A stretch of DNA of 60,319 nt, taken from NCBI RefSeq assembly GCF_900187965.1, contig NZ_FZNL01000029.1:1-60319 (forward strand), read 5' to 3'. Below are positions 51,253-60,248 of the stretch, one piece after another. The notes under the pieces are model-generated. The model saw only the letters and a program-made list of their open reading frames with translations, ran no database searches and had not been told where the DNA came from. Source of the stretch: Flavobacterium sp. ov086. Lineage in GTDB: Bacteria > Bacteroidota > Bacteroidia > Flavobacteriales > Flavobacteriaceae. Each line of letters starts with the position of its first letter. The stretch's first letter is position 1. The position numbers and the translations under genes were made by a program.

Positions 51253-52560
51253 TTAGAAGGAAACCTGGCATTGTAAAACGATCATTCCTAAACGGTCGCT
51301 TTGTTTGTACGCACCAATAAGTGTTTTGTCATAAACCGCTCTGTTTTGGTAATTTAAACTAAACTTCGGACCTAAAGTACCTGTTGTATAATAATTCACA
51401 CCCAACTCATACATAGTCATTGGTGTATCTAAAGCTTCTAAATCAGCAATTTGTGTCGCTGCGTAAGGCTGAAAACGCCCTTTTTTAGCTGCATTGTCTG
51501 ATTTTCCAAAAAGATACCCCAACTGAGCATAATAAATATTGCCGGTTCCTACGCCTATAAATCCTGCACCAGAACCATTAATCAGTGTATTATCACCAAT
51601 AGCGGGATTTGGTGTATTAACAGACTGAATGTAGTTTTTACCGTAATTATTGTTGTTAAAGGCTGCATAAGCTGTTAGAGCAGCACCTTTACTGTTAATT
51701 GGGCTATCATAAAAAACATCAAGCCCTAAAACTTTCATATCATCATAAGCTACAGTTGCATCAGGTGTTAAATGCCACATCGCTTTGGCTTGTGTCATAT
51801 ATCCCAATGCCAGATTGAAAACCTTTTTTGTTCCCAAATAAGTCCCTTTGTGATACGCATCTTCAATTGATTCTTTATCAAGGAAAGAGTACGTTAGAAT
51901 TCCTGAATATTGCGCTCTTGGTGTTTCGATACTTACAGTAGAATTCAACCCAAGATTATTGTTTGAATTTCTATACGGATTTGTAATCGCTGCACGATAA
52001 TTAAATTTTCCTAAATATCCTTTTGCATAAATACTCAAATTTCTATTCCCAAAAGTTGATGATGTATTGGCAAATTGCTGATACATTGGCGTATCTAAAG
52101 TAAGCTGAGAAGAAGAGCTATTTGCCGAATAACGGGTTGTTCCTGCTCCCCAGGCTGTTAATCCGCCACCAATGTGAAGTTTATCGTTAAAATGATATTC
52201 ACCCAAGGCATCCATAACGGAAAGCGGCGCATTTGAAGGACCATTATTTTGTGTAAAATTGATATTGTTCTGACCTAATTGCAAATGAAAGAAAATATTC
52301 TCTGTAAGCATTCCCATTGCCTGCAAGCGCAAACGCCTAATAACAATATCATAAGTATCACTCACTTCAGTTGTACCAATTTTACTGCCTTCGTTTAATT
52401 CGGTATATCTTCCCCAAACCTGAAGGTTCATTCCGAATTTAATATATTGTGATCCGTCTTTGGAAATATTAACTATGTTGAAAGGTTTATCTTGTGCGAG
52501 AACATTAAGGGTATTTAAAACAATAAATAATAAAATTAAAATAATTCTTAAATGTGGCAT
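51253..52560 (-). CDS. Outer-membrane porin (beta-barrel)
   Basis: 435 residues. Signal peptide at about 1-23 (MPHLRIILILLFIVLNTLNV, LA). Alternating amphipathic strands run to a terminal Phe (QCQVSF), the insertion signal recognised by the BAM complex. YIKFGMNLQVWGRYTELNEG and YDIVIRRLRLQAMGMLTENI followed by FFHLQLGQNN resemble OprP/OprO-like and other Bacteroidota porins. Transported solute unknown. The upstream ABC exporter gene ends 40 bases before its start, but no functional link is evident. Confidence 0.82.
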   Translation of the reverse strand: MPHLRIILILLFIVLNTLNVLAQDKPFNIVNISKDGSQYIKFGMNLQVWGRYTELNEGSKIGTTEVSDTYDIVIRRLRLQAMGMLTENIFFHLQLGQNNINFTQNNGPSNAPLSVMDALGEYHFNDKLHIGGGLTAWGAGTTRYSANSSSSQLTLDTPMYQQFANTSSTFGNRNLSIYAKGYLGKFNYRAAITNPYRNSNNNLGLNSTVSIETPRAQYSGILTYSFLDKESIEDAYHKGTYLGTKKVFNLALGYMTQAKAMWHLTPDATVAYDDMKVLGLDVFYDSPINSKGAALTAYAAFNNNNYGKNYIQSVNTPNPAIGDNTLINGSGAGFIGVGTGNIYYAQLGYLFGKSDNAAKKGRFQPYAATQIADLEALDTPMTMYELGVNYYTTGTLGPKFSLNYQNRAVYDKTLIGAYKQSDRLGMIVLQCQVSF

Positions 52561-52599
52561 TTCTGTAATTTAAAATTAATTAGTGATATTTTTATTTAG

Positions 52600-54390
52600 T
52601 TACGAATTACTAAACTGTAGATTACTCAGGTTTTTATAAATACCGTTTTCGAGATTTATTAATTCCTGATGCGTTCCTTCTTCAGTGATTATTCCGTTGT
52701 CTAAAACTAAAATTTTATCAGCGTTTCTGATGGTTGAAAGTCGGTGAGCGATAATAATACTTGTTCTTCCTTCCATTAAAACTTCTAATGCTTCCTGAAC
52801 TAATTTTTCGCTCTCACTATCTAATGATGATGTTGCTTCGTCTAAGATTAGAATACTTGGATTTTTAAGCAATGCTCTGGCGATTGCAATACGCTGGCGT
52901 TGACCTCCTGATAATTTTACACCGCGTTCTCCAACCAAAGTTTCGAATTTTTCCGGGAAACCTTCTACAAAATTCAAGGCATTGGCTTGTTTTGCTGCCA
53001 ACATAATTTCTTCGTTTGTAGCATCTGGTTTTCCGTAAGCAATATTTTCTCTAATAGTTCCTCCAAATAAAATAACATCCTGAGGAACGATACTCATGTT
53101 TCCACGAAGATTTTCTAAATCATAATCGTAAATATTTTTTCCGTCAACTAAGATTTCTCCCGAAGTTATATCGTAAAAACGTAATAGAAGTGACGAAATA
53201 GTCGATTTTCCTGCTCCACTTGGTCCAACAATAGCAATCTTTTGTCCAAATTCAGCCGAGAAATTTACATCTTTCAAAACCTGAACTTCTTTTCTTGAAG
53301 GATAACTAAAAGCTACATTTTTGAATGAAACAATTCCTTTAATTTTTTCTATAGGAGTTGTTTTTGGATTTGCATTGATTGCTTCCGGAGTTTCTTCTAA
53401 TAATTCAAAAACACGTTCTGTTGCTCCAACTGCTTTCTGAATTTGTGCATACATTTCGGCAATTCCTCCAAAAGAAGCTCCAATAAAGGTTGTATAAAGT
53501 ACGAACGAAATTAAATCTCCAACCCCTTCAACTTCACCTTTGATAGTCAATGTGATTCCGTACCAAACAACAGCAACCACACATCCAAAAAGACATAAAA
53601 TGATAAATGAAGCAAAATAACCTCTGTATTGACCGCCTTTAATAGCGATTTTTACAATTTCCTTGATTTTATTTTTATAACGCTGAATCTCGTACCATTC
53701 GTTAGCAAAAGCTTTTACATTACTGATTCCTTGTAGAGTTTCTTCAACGATTACCTGACTTTCGGCTACTTTATCTTGTGTTTTCTTTCCGTATTTACGA
53801 ATAAATCTCCCAAAGATAACAGCTGCAACAGCAACGATTGGTACAATTGCTAGCATCATCAAAGTTAATTTAGGACTGATGTTTCCTAAAATAACAAATC
53901 CTCCAATAATCAGGATTAACTGACGTAGAAACTCTGCAATTGTAGTTGTAAAAGTGTCTTGTAACTGCGAAATATCAGCACTGATTCTACTATTTAATTC
54001 TCCAACACGCTTTTGAGAGTAGAAAGACATTGGCAGTTTTACCAGATTTTCATATAAAGCAAAACGGATATTAGATAATGAATTCTCTGTGAAATTCACA
54101 AAAAGAGAAATTCTAAAGAAAGAGAAGATTGCCTGAAGCGTTAAAATCACCATTAATCCAACAGCAATTTCGTTGGCTCTATTTAGGTTTTTATTGGTAA
54201 CACAATCTACCAACATTCCCATTAACTTAGGAAAGGCCAGGGCAGTAGCACTGGTTAATAATAAGAAAATTAAACCAAGGAAAAATTTCCATTTGTGTCC
54301 TTTTCCGTATTTAAAAATTCTGAAAGCTTTTTGAAGTGAATTAGAGTCTAATTTAGCCTTTGGTAAATCATTTTCTTGAAATCTTGCCAT
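52600..54390 (-). CDS. ABC exporter, fused permease/ATPase (MsbA-like)
   Basis: About 596 residues from the ATG at 54390 (MARFQENDLPKAKLDSNSLQ). An ATG at 54402 is only a few bases from the predicted transcription start, so it is less likely. Six transmembrane helices lie at about 40-320. The ATPase has Walker A GPSGAGKSTIS, Q-loop VPQDVILFGG, signature LSGGQRQRIAIARALL, and Walker B LILDEATSSLDSE with H-loop AHRLSTI. It works as a homodimer exporting a lipid or drug-like molecule across the inner membrane; lipid flipping as in MsbA is possible. Its promoter faces away from the tRNA-Val promoter. Confidence 0.93.
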   Translation of the reverse strand: MARFQENDLPKAKLDSNSLQKAFRIFKYGKGHKWKFFLGLIFLLLTSATALAFPKLMGMLVDCVTNKNLNRANEIAVGLMVILTLQAIFSFFRISLFVNFTENSLSNIRFALYENLVKLPMSFYSQKRVGELNSRISADISQLQDTFTTTIAEFLRQLILIIGGFVILGNISPKLTLMMLAIVPIVAVAAVIFGRFIRKYGKKTQDKVAESQVIVEETLQGISNVKAFANEWYEIQRYKNKIKEIVKIAIKGGQYRGYFASFIILCLFGCVVAVVWYGITLTIKGEVEGVGDLISFVLYTTFIGASFGGIAEMYAQIQKAVGATERVFELLEETPEAINANPKTTPIEKIKGIVSFKNVAFSYPSRKEVQVLKDVNFSAEFGQKIAIVGPSGAGKSTISSLLLRFYDITSGEILVDGKNIYDYDLENLRGNMSIVPQDVILFGGTIRENIAYGKPDATNEEIMLAAKQANALNFVEGFPEKFETLVGERGVKLSGGQRQRIAIARALLKNPSILILDEATSSLDSESEKLVQEALEVLMEGRTSIIIAHRLSTIRNADKILVLDNGIITEEGTHQELINLENGIYKNLSNLQFSNS

Positions 54391-54412
54391 TTGAATATAC
54401 AATTAAGATATG

Positions 54413-54442
54413 CAAATGTATGATTATAGCAAACGATTACAA
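54413..54442 (-). promoter_or_regulatory. Promoter for the ABC exporter gene
   Basis: On the minus strand TTG (54442-54440), a 19-base spacer and TACATTTG (54420-54413). It predicts transcription from about 54406. Confidence 0.68.
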
Positions 54443-54586
54443 AAGAATATTATAATTTAGGGCTTCGTATTTGTGTTTTTAACTAAACGTAAAGAAATTG
54501 CGATTTTTATTTTATTTTTAAAAACCTGTAATAGAGATTAGTAAAGCAAAACGCTGAAAAAGTTTTCATTTTTTTTCTAAAAACAC

Positions 54587-54616
54587 TTGTAAATACAAAA
54601 TCTAACTGTACATTTG
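54587..54616 (+). promoter_or_regulatory. Promoter of tRNA-Val copy 1
   Basis: TTG (54587-54589), 19 bases, TACATTTG (54609-54616). The same layout, 19-base spacer included, precedes the second tRNA-Val copy at 60182. Confidence 0.75.
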
Positions 54617-54654
54617 CACTCGCAATCACAAAACGATAGCAACCTAGTAAAATA

Positions 54655-54729
54655 GGGCGATTAGCTCAGCTGGTTCAGAGCACCTCGTTTACACCGAGGG
54701 GGTCGGGGGTTCGAACCCCTCATCGCCCA
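54655..54729 (+). tRNA. tRNA-Val (anticodon UAC), copy 1
   Basis: 75 bases folding into a cloverleaf. The acceptor stem is GGGCGAT/ATCGCCC, with D-arm around GCTCAGCTGGTTCAGAGC and anticodon stem CCTCG/CGAGG. The loop TTTACAC places anticodon TAC (valine). The T-arm is CGGGGGTTCGAACCCCT. The discriminator is A, and CCA is not encoded. It is expressed from its own promoter and followed by a hairpin terminator. A near-identical copy begins at 60249. Confidence 0.95.
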
Positions 54730-54740
54730 CACAAAGACAA

Positions 54741-54775
54741 ATAAAGCCATTGGATTCCAATGGCTTTATTTTTTG
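54741..54775 (+). terminator. Terminator of tRNA-Val copy 1
   Basis: ATAAAGCCATTGGA pairs perfectly with TCCAATGGCTTTAT around one T, followed by a T-run. A diverged copy with a compensatory change lies at 56526. Confidence 0.88.
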
Positions 54776-55209
54776 ATAGCATTTTTTCAAAACTCTCTCC
54801 TAATTGGTGCAACTATTTAAGGATTTAATAAACATTCCATTCTGCTTTTAATTTCTTTCTCTATGAGCAAAAGGAAAAGCGTAAACCTCACTTTTGCCAG
54901 ATAGTTAATTGCACCTCGGAATTTCCTTTCCCATTTTCTTAATTACTTTTCTGAGTTTAAGTCAATTTTTTTTCTTGCATTTTTATTTATAATGATTCAG
55001 CAATGATGGATAAATAAGATGAAATAAAAAATAGCGTGCCATTCGCATTTTTACAATTTAATGACATGCCAATCGACTAATTTTACTTTCTGCAAAAGCT
55101 GGAAAATCAGAGTGGGCTGAACTAAACACTGCCCTTATGAAGAAGCCACAAAAGCAGTATTTAATCTTAAATCCTGAAATTATTACGAATTTCAATAAAA
55201 TTAATAAAA
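54776..55209. other. Gene-free stretch after tRNA-Val copy 1
   Basis: About 430 bases without a supported gene. One frame near 55095-55190 reads AKAGKSEWAELNTALMKKPQ without a start and could be a scrap of a lost gene. Nothing else is recognised. Confidence 0.35.
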
Positions 55210-56265
55210 ATGAAAAATGTTTTGAATTTAATCCTTCTACTTTTTATAAGCACATATAGTTTTGCTCAAAAAAGCAATATAAGCAAAATGGTGGATGAAT
55301 ATGCTGTTAAGAACCAATTCAATGGAACGGTGCTAGTTCAAAATAATCATAAGATCATTTATCATAAAAGCTTTGGGGTTGCTGAGCGTTCATTTAATTC
55401 GAAAGTCACTAATGAAACGAAATATCAGGTCTGCTCAATCACAAAAACATTTACAGCTGTTCTTATCCTTCAGCTTGTTGAGAAAGGAAAAATTAACCTC
55501 AATAGTAAAATTCGTGACTATTTAACAGATTACAAAGGTAAAGGCGGAGATAAGATAAGTGTTCGTCAGTTATTAAATCATACATCCGGAATGAAAAATA
55601 CCGATACAGTCAAAGGTACAAATTTTTTAAAATATGGTATTGGATTTTATCATTTTCCCTATCAATTAAAAGATATTGTAAACAAATTTTGTTCAAATGA
55701 TTTAGTTAATGAACCCGGAACAAAATTCGATTATAATAATGGAGAGTATATGATTTTAGGTCGAATTTTGGAAGTTATTTATGGGAAGACATTTGAGGAA
55801 ATATTGAACAATGAAATTCTCGTTCCGTTAGGGATGCAAAATTCAGGTCTGATTTCGCAATATAAAGTGATTAAAGGGCTGGCAACGTCATATTATAAAG
55901 ATAAAAGTATCGATCACTTAATTCCAAACATACCAATCTATGTGGAAGATTTTTCTGCCGCTGGTGCAATGTATTCCACGACATCTGATCTTATGAAATT
56001 TAATAATGCGTTGTTTAATTTTAAACTGATTAAAAAGGAAAACCTGGATGAGCTTTTAACACCTGGTTTAGATGATTATGGCTATAGCGTATGGATAAGG
56101 GATGTTGGAAAATATAAACGAATGGAGCGTTATGGTAGTATAGCAGGTGCAAATGCTGTTTGGTTTCACTATTTAAATAAGGACTTGAGTATTATTATTT
56201 TATCAAATACAAACCTGACAGATTTGGGGGATTATGCTTCTAGAATTGGGAGAGTAATCCTTTAA
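55210..56265 (+). CDS. Secreted serine hydrolase, beta-lactamase class C/PBP-like
   Basis: 351 residues. Signal peptide at about 1-19 (MKNVLNLILLLFISTYSFA). The active-site Ser-x-x-Lys is SITK (about 76-79) in QVCSITKTFTAVLILQ. A Tyr-x-Asn-type motif appears as FDYNNGEYMILGRILE (about 178). The family hydrolyses peptides, esters or D-amino-acid bonds in the periplasm; true cephalosporinase activity is unlikely to follow from the motif alone. It is the first gene inside the tRNA-Val-bounded segment. A second, divergent family member is at 56776. Confidence 0.87.
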   Translation: MKNVLNLILLLFISTYSFAQKSNISKMVDEYAVKNQFNGTVLVQNNHKIIYHKSFGVAERSFNSKVTNETKYQVCSITKTFTAVLILQLVEKGKINLNSKIRDYLTDYKGKGGDKISVRQLLNHTSGMKNTDTVKGTNFLKYGIGFYHFPYQLKDIVNKFCSNDLVNEPGTKFDYNNGEYMILGRILEVIYGKTFEEILNNEILVPLGMQNSGLISQYKVIKGLATSYYKDKSIDHLIPNIPIYVEDFSAAGAMYSTTSDLMKFNNALFNFKLIKKENLDELLTPGLDDYGYSVWIRDVGKYKRMERYGSIAGANAVWFHYLNKDLSIIILSNTNLTDLGDYASRIGRVIL

Positions 56266-56322
56266 TTTATTGCTAAGGAGATCTATAGAAGAAATCAAAA
56301 TAAATCCAGCAATCTAAACACT

Positions 56323-56409
56323 ATGAAATTGTACCTACTTTGTCTATTCTCTTGCTTCAGCAATTGCATTTTTACACAGAAATCCCCAGAAAATAAAAGT
56401 CATATATAG
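56323..56409 (+). pseudogene. Short signal-peptide-like remnant (28 codons)
   Basis: MKLYLLCLFSCFSNCIFTQK and eight more residues, then a stop. It looks like the N-terminal export signal of a lost secreted protein, with nothing following in frame. It sits between the two serine hydrolase genes and just before the degenerate tRNA piece. Confidence 0.35.
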
Positions 56410-56481
56410 ATGTAAACACAAAAATATTGGCAATCAATTAACTATTTTAAACCTCATTAAATAGATTCAAAATAGACACAA

Positions 56482-56554
56482 GGTGTTCGATTGCTATCCC
56501 TGACACTCCACACAAAGACAAACAACGCCATTGGATTCCAATGGCGCTGTTTTT
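56482..56554 (+). repeat. Degenerate copy of the tRNA-Val 3' end plus terminator
   Basis: GGTGTTCGATTGCTATCCCT recalls the tRNA T-arm, then CCACACAAAGACAAAC is nearly the text after the tRNA at 54728. The hairpin CGCCATTGGA/TCCAATGGCG with T-run (56526-56554) copies the tRNA terminator; the A-T pair at the stem base has become C-G on both sides. The 5' half of the tRNA is missing. Confidence 0.65.
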
Positions 56555-56775
56555 GTTAACATACTTCACGAATCACTTAGCTTAATTTTTTACTTTCTTA
56601 AAAAATAAATTTCAATTTGCCCAAAAAAGCCAATCATATAGTTCTTTTTGTGTAGTATTGTAAAACTTTATGCTTAATTAATAGCACATATACATCTATC
56701 CAGAGGCAGATATACGCTATAAAGTAGCGGATATACATAAGTTATGTGTAACTTTTTTAGAACTCATTTACAACT

Positions 56776-57885
56776 ATGGAAATTAAAAAAATTGTCGTTC
56801 TGATATTATTATTTTGCGGAAATTTTGCTTTTTCTCAGAATAGGAAAAGTGAAATTATTGATTATCTTAAAAAAGAAATGACGGAACAACAAATTCCAGG
56901 CTGTCAATTAGTGGTAATTAAGGATAATAAAGTTTTATTTTCTGAAGCACTTGGAATTGCAAATGTTCCATTTTCGATTCCTACCAAAACAAATACAATC
57001 TTCTCAATAAATTCAATAGCCAAAGTTTTTACTTCAGTTGCTATAATACAGTTAGAAGAGCAAAATAAACTCAGCATCAATGACCCTATTTCAAAATATA
57101 TTGATTCCATTCCTGAAACTTGGAAAAAAATTACGCTCAAACAATTACTAAGTCATACCTCAGGACTTCCTGACATTGAGGATGAAAAAGGATTAATTGG
57201 AAATATGGGGCAGGATTCTGCATGGGTAAAAGTCAAAAAACTTCCTCTACAATCCGAAGCTGGAGAAAAATTCTATTACAACGCTACTAATTATTACATA
57301 TTACAACGAATTATTGAAAAATGCAGTCTAAACAAATTTGAAGATTTTGTTCGTAAAAATCAATTTGATGTAATTGGAATGAAGCAGATATATTATGGAA
57401 ATTCCTATGACGTTATTAAAAATAAATGTCCAACTTATTCCTATTACCAGCAAGATAAAGCAACTAATGAATATATAAAAGGAACCAAATTACGGGAAAC
57501 ATATGAAGAATTCCCATCAAAAATGATAACCGATGCTGGTGCTTTTACAACAGCAGAAGAAATGGCAAAATGGATAATTGGTTTACTATCAGGTAAATTC
57601 TTAAAAAACAACAAGAAAATGGACACCATTTGGGAGCCAGTAAAATTAAACAACGGAACATATGACGGCTTTGGAGGTCTTTTAAATGCTTACGCTTTGG
57701 GTTGGCCAGTTATAAACAGACAAAATCATCCTGCGGTTGCCCCGCTTGGTGGAGGCAGAGCTGCGTTTGCTATTTATCCAAAAGATAATCTCACAATTAT
57801 TCTTTTTACGAATTTAACAGGTACAATACCGAATGAAATAATTGAAAAAATAGGAAAGTTTTATATTCCAAATCTTGGTAACTAA
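56776..57885 (+). CDS. Secreted serine hydrolase, beta-lactamase class C/PBP-like (second)
   Basis: 369 residues. Signal peptide at about 1-20 (MEIKKIVVLILLFCGNFAFS). Active-site Ser-x-x-Lys is SIAK (about 80-83) in FSINSIAKVFTSVAIIQLEE. The second motif is FYYNATNYYILQRIIEKCS (about 170), and GLPDIEDEKGLIG follows the SHTSG element. Sequence identity to the 55210 protein is modest, so this is not a recent tandem copy. Predicted periplasmic or surface hydrolase of unknown substrate. It is preceded by a 220-base gap containing direct GGCAGATATAC-like repeats (AGAGGCAGATATACG, GCGGATATAC) whose role is unclear. Confidence 0.87.
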   Translation: MEIKKIVVLILLFCGNFAFSQNRKSEIIDYLKKEMTEQQIPGCQLVVIKDNKVLFSEALGIANVPFSIPTKTNTIFSINSIAKVFTSVAIIQLEEQNKLSINDPISKYIDSIPETWKKITLKQLLSHTSGLPDIEDEKGLIGNMGQDSAWVKVKKLPLQSEAGEKFYYNATNYYILQRIIEKCSLNKFEDFVRKNQFDVIGMKQIYYGNSYDVIKNKCPTYSYYQQDKATNEYIKGTKLRETYEEFPSKMITDAGAFTTAEEMAKWIIGLLSGKFLKNNKKMDTIWEPVKLNNGTYDGFGGLLNAYALGWPVINRQNHPAVAPLGGGRAAFAIYPKDNLTIILFTNLTGTIPNEIIEKIGKFYIPNLGN

Positions 57886-58051
57886 TCATTTGAAGTAAAA
57901 TATTTAATCATAAATTTGACTGAATTAAGGAAAATTAAAAAACAGCTGCATAATAAGGTTTGCCAAAATAAGGACAGAAATGCTAAATTTGAATATATCC
58001 CTAAATTCATCATCTTGACAGCTTAATGTTATTGACAAAAAAAAATAGAAA

Positions 58052-58633
58052 TTGACTGCACAGCCCATCATCGAATATTTTAAAAATTATCTTCCGTTAA
58101 ATAAAGAAGAAAGTTTATTATTAGATAAGAGGACAACACAGCGACAAATCAAGCGCAGACAAATGATTTTGCAAGAAAACTTTGTTTGCAAACATTATAC
58201 TTTTGTAGTTAAGGGCTGTTTTAAAATGTATAGCATCGATGAAAAAGGCTCTGAACACAACATTAGTTTTGCGGTAGAAAATGAATGGATAGCAGATTTA
58301 GGGAGTTTCTATTCAGAAAAACCAAGCAAACTGTTTATTGAAGCAATTGAACCTTCTTTAATCCTGCAAATTGAAAAACAAGACTTGCTTTACTTATTCG
58401 TTAATGTGCCGAAGTTTGATCGAAATTTCAGGGTTATCATTGAGGAAAAATTTATAGAGCTTCAAAATCGTTTACTACAAAATATTAGCTCAAATGCAAA
58501 TCGACGCTACTTCGATTTTTTGGAACAATATCCACAACTTGCACTAAGATTGCCTAATACCCAAATAGCTTCTTATCTTGGCATTACACCTGAATTTCTT
58601 AGTAAAATTCGTAATGAAACACGTATTAAATAG
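58052..58633 (+). CDS. Crp/Fnr-family transcriptional regulator
   Basis: 193 residues from a TTG at 58052. A stop lies two codons upstream and the next in-frame ATG is residue 38, inside the sensor fold, so TTG is favoured. The cyclic-nucleotide-binding-like barrel covers about 10-125 (ILQENFVCKHYTFVVKGCFK, HNISFAVENEWIADLGSFYS). The C-terminal helix-turn-helix is at about 165-193 (LPNTQIASYLGITPEFLSKI). Residues needed to bind cAMP are not clear, as usual for the Bacteroidota subgroup. It may control the SnoaL-like gene 100 bases downstream. Confidence 0.85.
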   Translation: MTAQPIIEYFKNYLPLNKEESLLLDKRTTQRQIKRRQMILQENFVCKHYTFVVKGCFKMYSIDEKGSEHNISFAVENEWIADLGSFYSEKPSKLFIEAIEPSLILQIEKQDLLYLFVNVPKFDRNFRVIIEEKFIELQNRLLQNISSNANRRYFDFLEQYPQLALRLPNTQIASYLGITPEFLSKIRNETRIK

Positions 58634-58735
58634 TTTTTACTCTTAATCTATATTAAGACAATTTCTTAAGATTGTTCATTGGTTCACTACAAATTGCTAT
58701 TGTATATTTACATTATAAATTTTAAAAATAAAAAA

Positions 58736-59149
58736 ATGACAAATCATAAAAAATTCTTTGAGCAATTTGTTGAATTTATAAATACTGCTGATGAAAATTT
58801 AGCACAACAGCTTATTAATCCCACGGCAAAATTTTATGTACCAGGTCAAACAGAACCTCTTATTGGTCCAACAGGATATTTGGCAACTATTTGGATGATG
58901 CGTGAAGGATTTCCTGATATCCAGTGGCATTTAGAAGAAATAATTTCAGAAAACGATAAATCTGCTATTCGTTTTACAATGACTGGTACACATAAAGGAA
59001 CTTTTTTTGGAGTCCCTCCAACTGGAAATAGTATTAAAGTACAAGCTACTAATTTTTATCGTCTTACGGATAATCAGATTACAGAAGAATACGGACAACC
59101 TGATTTATTAGCATTATTGCAACAAATTGGAGCAGTACCTACAAATTAA
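58736..59149 (+). CDS. SnoaL-like ester-cyclase-family protein
   Basis: 137 residues from the ATG at 58736 (MTNHKKFFEQFVEFINTADE). A TTG-started extension from 58679 is rejected because it reads through an AT-rich promoter-like stretch. The SnoaL/polyketide-cyclase pattern is clear: LINPTAKFYVPGQTEPLIGP, MMREGFPDIQWHLEEIISEN, IRFTMTGTHKGTFFGVPPTG, NFYRLTDNQITEEYGQPDLL. Such proteins are small-molecule lyases, isomerases or binders. It follows a Crp/Fnr-type regulator. Confidence 0.87.
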   Translation: MTNHKKFFEQFVEFINTADENLAQQLINPTAKFYVPGQTEPLIGPTGYLATIWMMREGFPDIQWHLEEIISENDKSAIRFTMTGTHKGTFFGVPPTGNSIKVQATNFYRLTDNQITEEYGQPDLLALLQQIGAVPTN

Positions 59150-59212
59150 AAAATAATATTCTGGTGAAATGACAGATAATAGGCATAGGGTTCAAAAATA
59201 AGCCTATAATTA

Positions 59213-59263
59213 AAAGGAGTTTATCGTTATGATGGAAAGACACAGTTGTGGACTTTAAAAATA
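59213..59263 (+). pseudogene. Possible beta-propeller remnant
   Basis: One frame reads GVYRYDGKTQLWTLK, the kind of blade found in two-component-regulator propellers, with no start and no continuation. It lies in debris ahead of the methyltransferase gene. Very short, so it could be chance. Confidence 0.22.
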
Positions 59264-59311
59264 AAGAGGGTCAGAGGTAATATTATATGTCATTTTAAGA
59301 ACTACAAAACA

Positions 59312-59947
59312 ATGGACAGATATACAGAAACATTTGAAACCTGGAACAAAATTGCTGCACTATATCAAGACAAGTTTATGGACTTGAACTTATATAATGA
59401 CACTTATGATTACATATGTAGTTCACTTGATAAAGCAAATCCAAAAATTTTGGAAATCGGTTGTGGGCCCGGAAATATTACAAAGTATCTATTATCAAAA
59501 AGACCAGACTTTGATGTTTTCGGGATTGATATCGCACCAAATATGATAGAACTTGCAAGTAAAAGCAATCCAATAGCAAGTTTCGCTGTAATGGACAGTA
59601 GACAAATTGACCAGATCAAAACAAAATATGACGGAATAATTTGTGGCTTTTGTCTGCCGTATTTATCTCCGTCAGACAGTCAAAAACTCATCAGTGACTG
59701 TTATAATCTATTGAATAAAAATGGATTGATTTATATGAGTTTTGTAGAAGGTGACCCAAATAAATCAGGCTTTCAGGTTGGGAGTAGTGGTGATAGGATT
59801 TACTTCTATTTTTATAGTTTAGACGACTTAAAAATGCAATTTGTTTCAAATCAATTTGAAGAACTTCAAATATTCAAAGTAGAATATAAAAAATCAGAAA
59901 CCGAAATTGACATTCATACCATATTAACCGCGAAGAAGAAGACGTAA
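59312..59947 (+). CDS. Class I SAM-dependent methyltransferase
   Basis: 211 residues from the ATG at 59312 (MDRYTETFETWNKIAALYQD); a GTG 66 bases upstream is in frame but adds a non-homologous-looking tail. The SAM-binding motif I is ILEIGCGPGNITKYL (about 47-61), motif II is VFGIDIAPNMIELA, and post-motif residues KYDGIICGFCLPYLSPSD follow. A Methyltransf_25-type fold acting on a small molecule is likely; the substrate is unknown. It is inside the tRNA-Val-bounded segment and followed at once by the tail of a different, broken gene. Confidence 0.87.
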   Translation: MDRYTETFETWNKIAALYQDKFMDLNLYNDTYDYICSSLDKANPKILEIGCGPGNITKYLLSKRPDFDVFGIDIAPNMIELASKSNPIASFAVMDSRQIDQIKTKYDGIICGFCLPYLSPSDSQKLISDCYNLLNKNGLIYMSFVEGDPNKSGFQVGSSGDRIYFYFYSLDDLKMQFVSNQFEELQIFKVEYKKSETEIDIHTILTAKKKT

Positions 59948-60129
59948 TCTATTTGTTTAATTTAAATAAGTCAGAAAATACTTCCATCCGACTGACAGAT
60001 CCAACAGGTAGACTCAATGCACGACACCCAAAATTCTTCCCTAATGGTAGTCGACTAATTTTTAGCGCACTACATCCGGGACAGATTCATTGTTCTATTG
60101 TCTGGATTGACATTTCCGAATACTTATAA
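59947..60129 (+). pseudogene. C-terminal fragment of a TolB/PD40-type propeller protein
   Basis: The frame reads IYLFNLNKSENTSIRLTDPT, then GRLNARHPKFFPNGSRLIFS and ends VWIDISEYL at a TAA. The blade pattern (LTD...ARHPKFFPNGSRLIFSA) is typical of WD40-like PD40 repeats of TolB-like proteins. There is no start and the 5' portion is replaced by the methyltransferase gene in a different frame. It is a remnant left by recombination next to the second tRNA-Val. Confidence 0.6.
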
Positions 60130-60181
60130 CATTTTTCAATTCAATATTATTTAAAATTTTTGATTTTTTTTTACAATATAC

Positions 60182-60211
60182 TTGCAAATACAAAATCTAG
60201 CTGTATATTTG
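60182..60211 (+). promoter_or_regulatory. Promoter of tRNA-Val copy 2
   Basis: TTG (60182-60184), 19 bases, TATATTTG (60204-60211), matching the promoter of copy 1 with only scattered substitutions. Confidence 0.75.
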
Positions 60212-60248
60212 CAGTCGCAATCATAAACGATAGCAACCTAGTAAAATA

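Noticed and set aside
55210..57885. Reading the two serine hydrolases as antibiotic-resistance beta-lactamases
   Set aside because: They have only the general SxxK and Tyr motifs of the class C/PBP superfamily; nothing shows AmpC-type specificity, and secreted esterase/peptidase roles are as likely.
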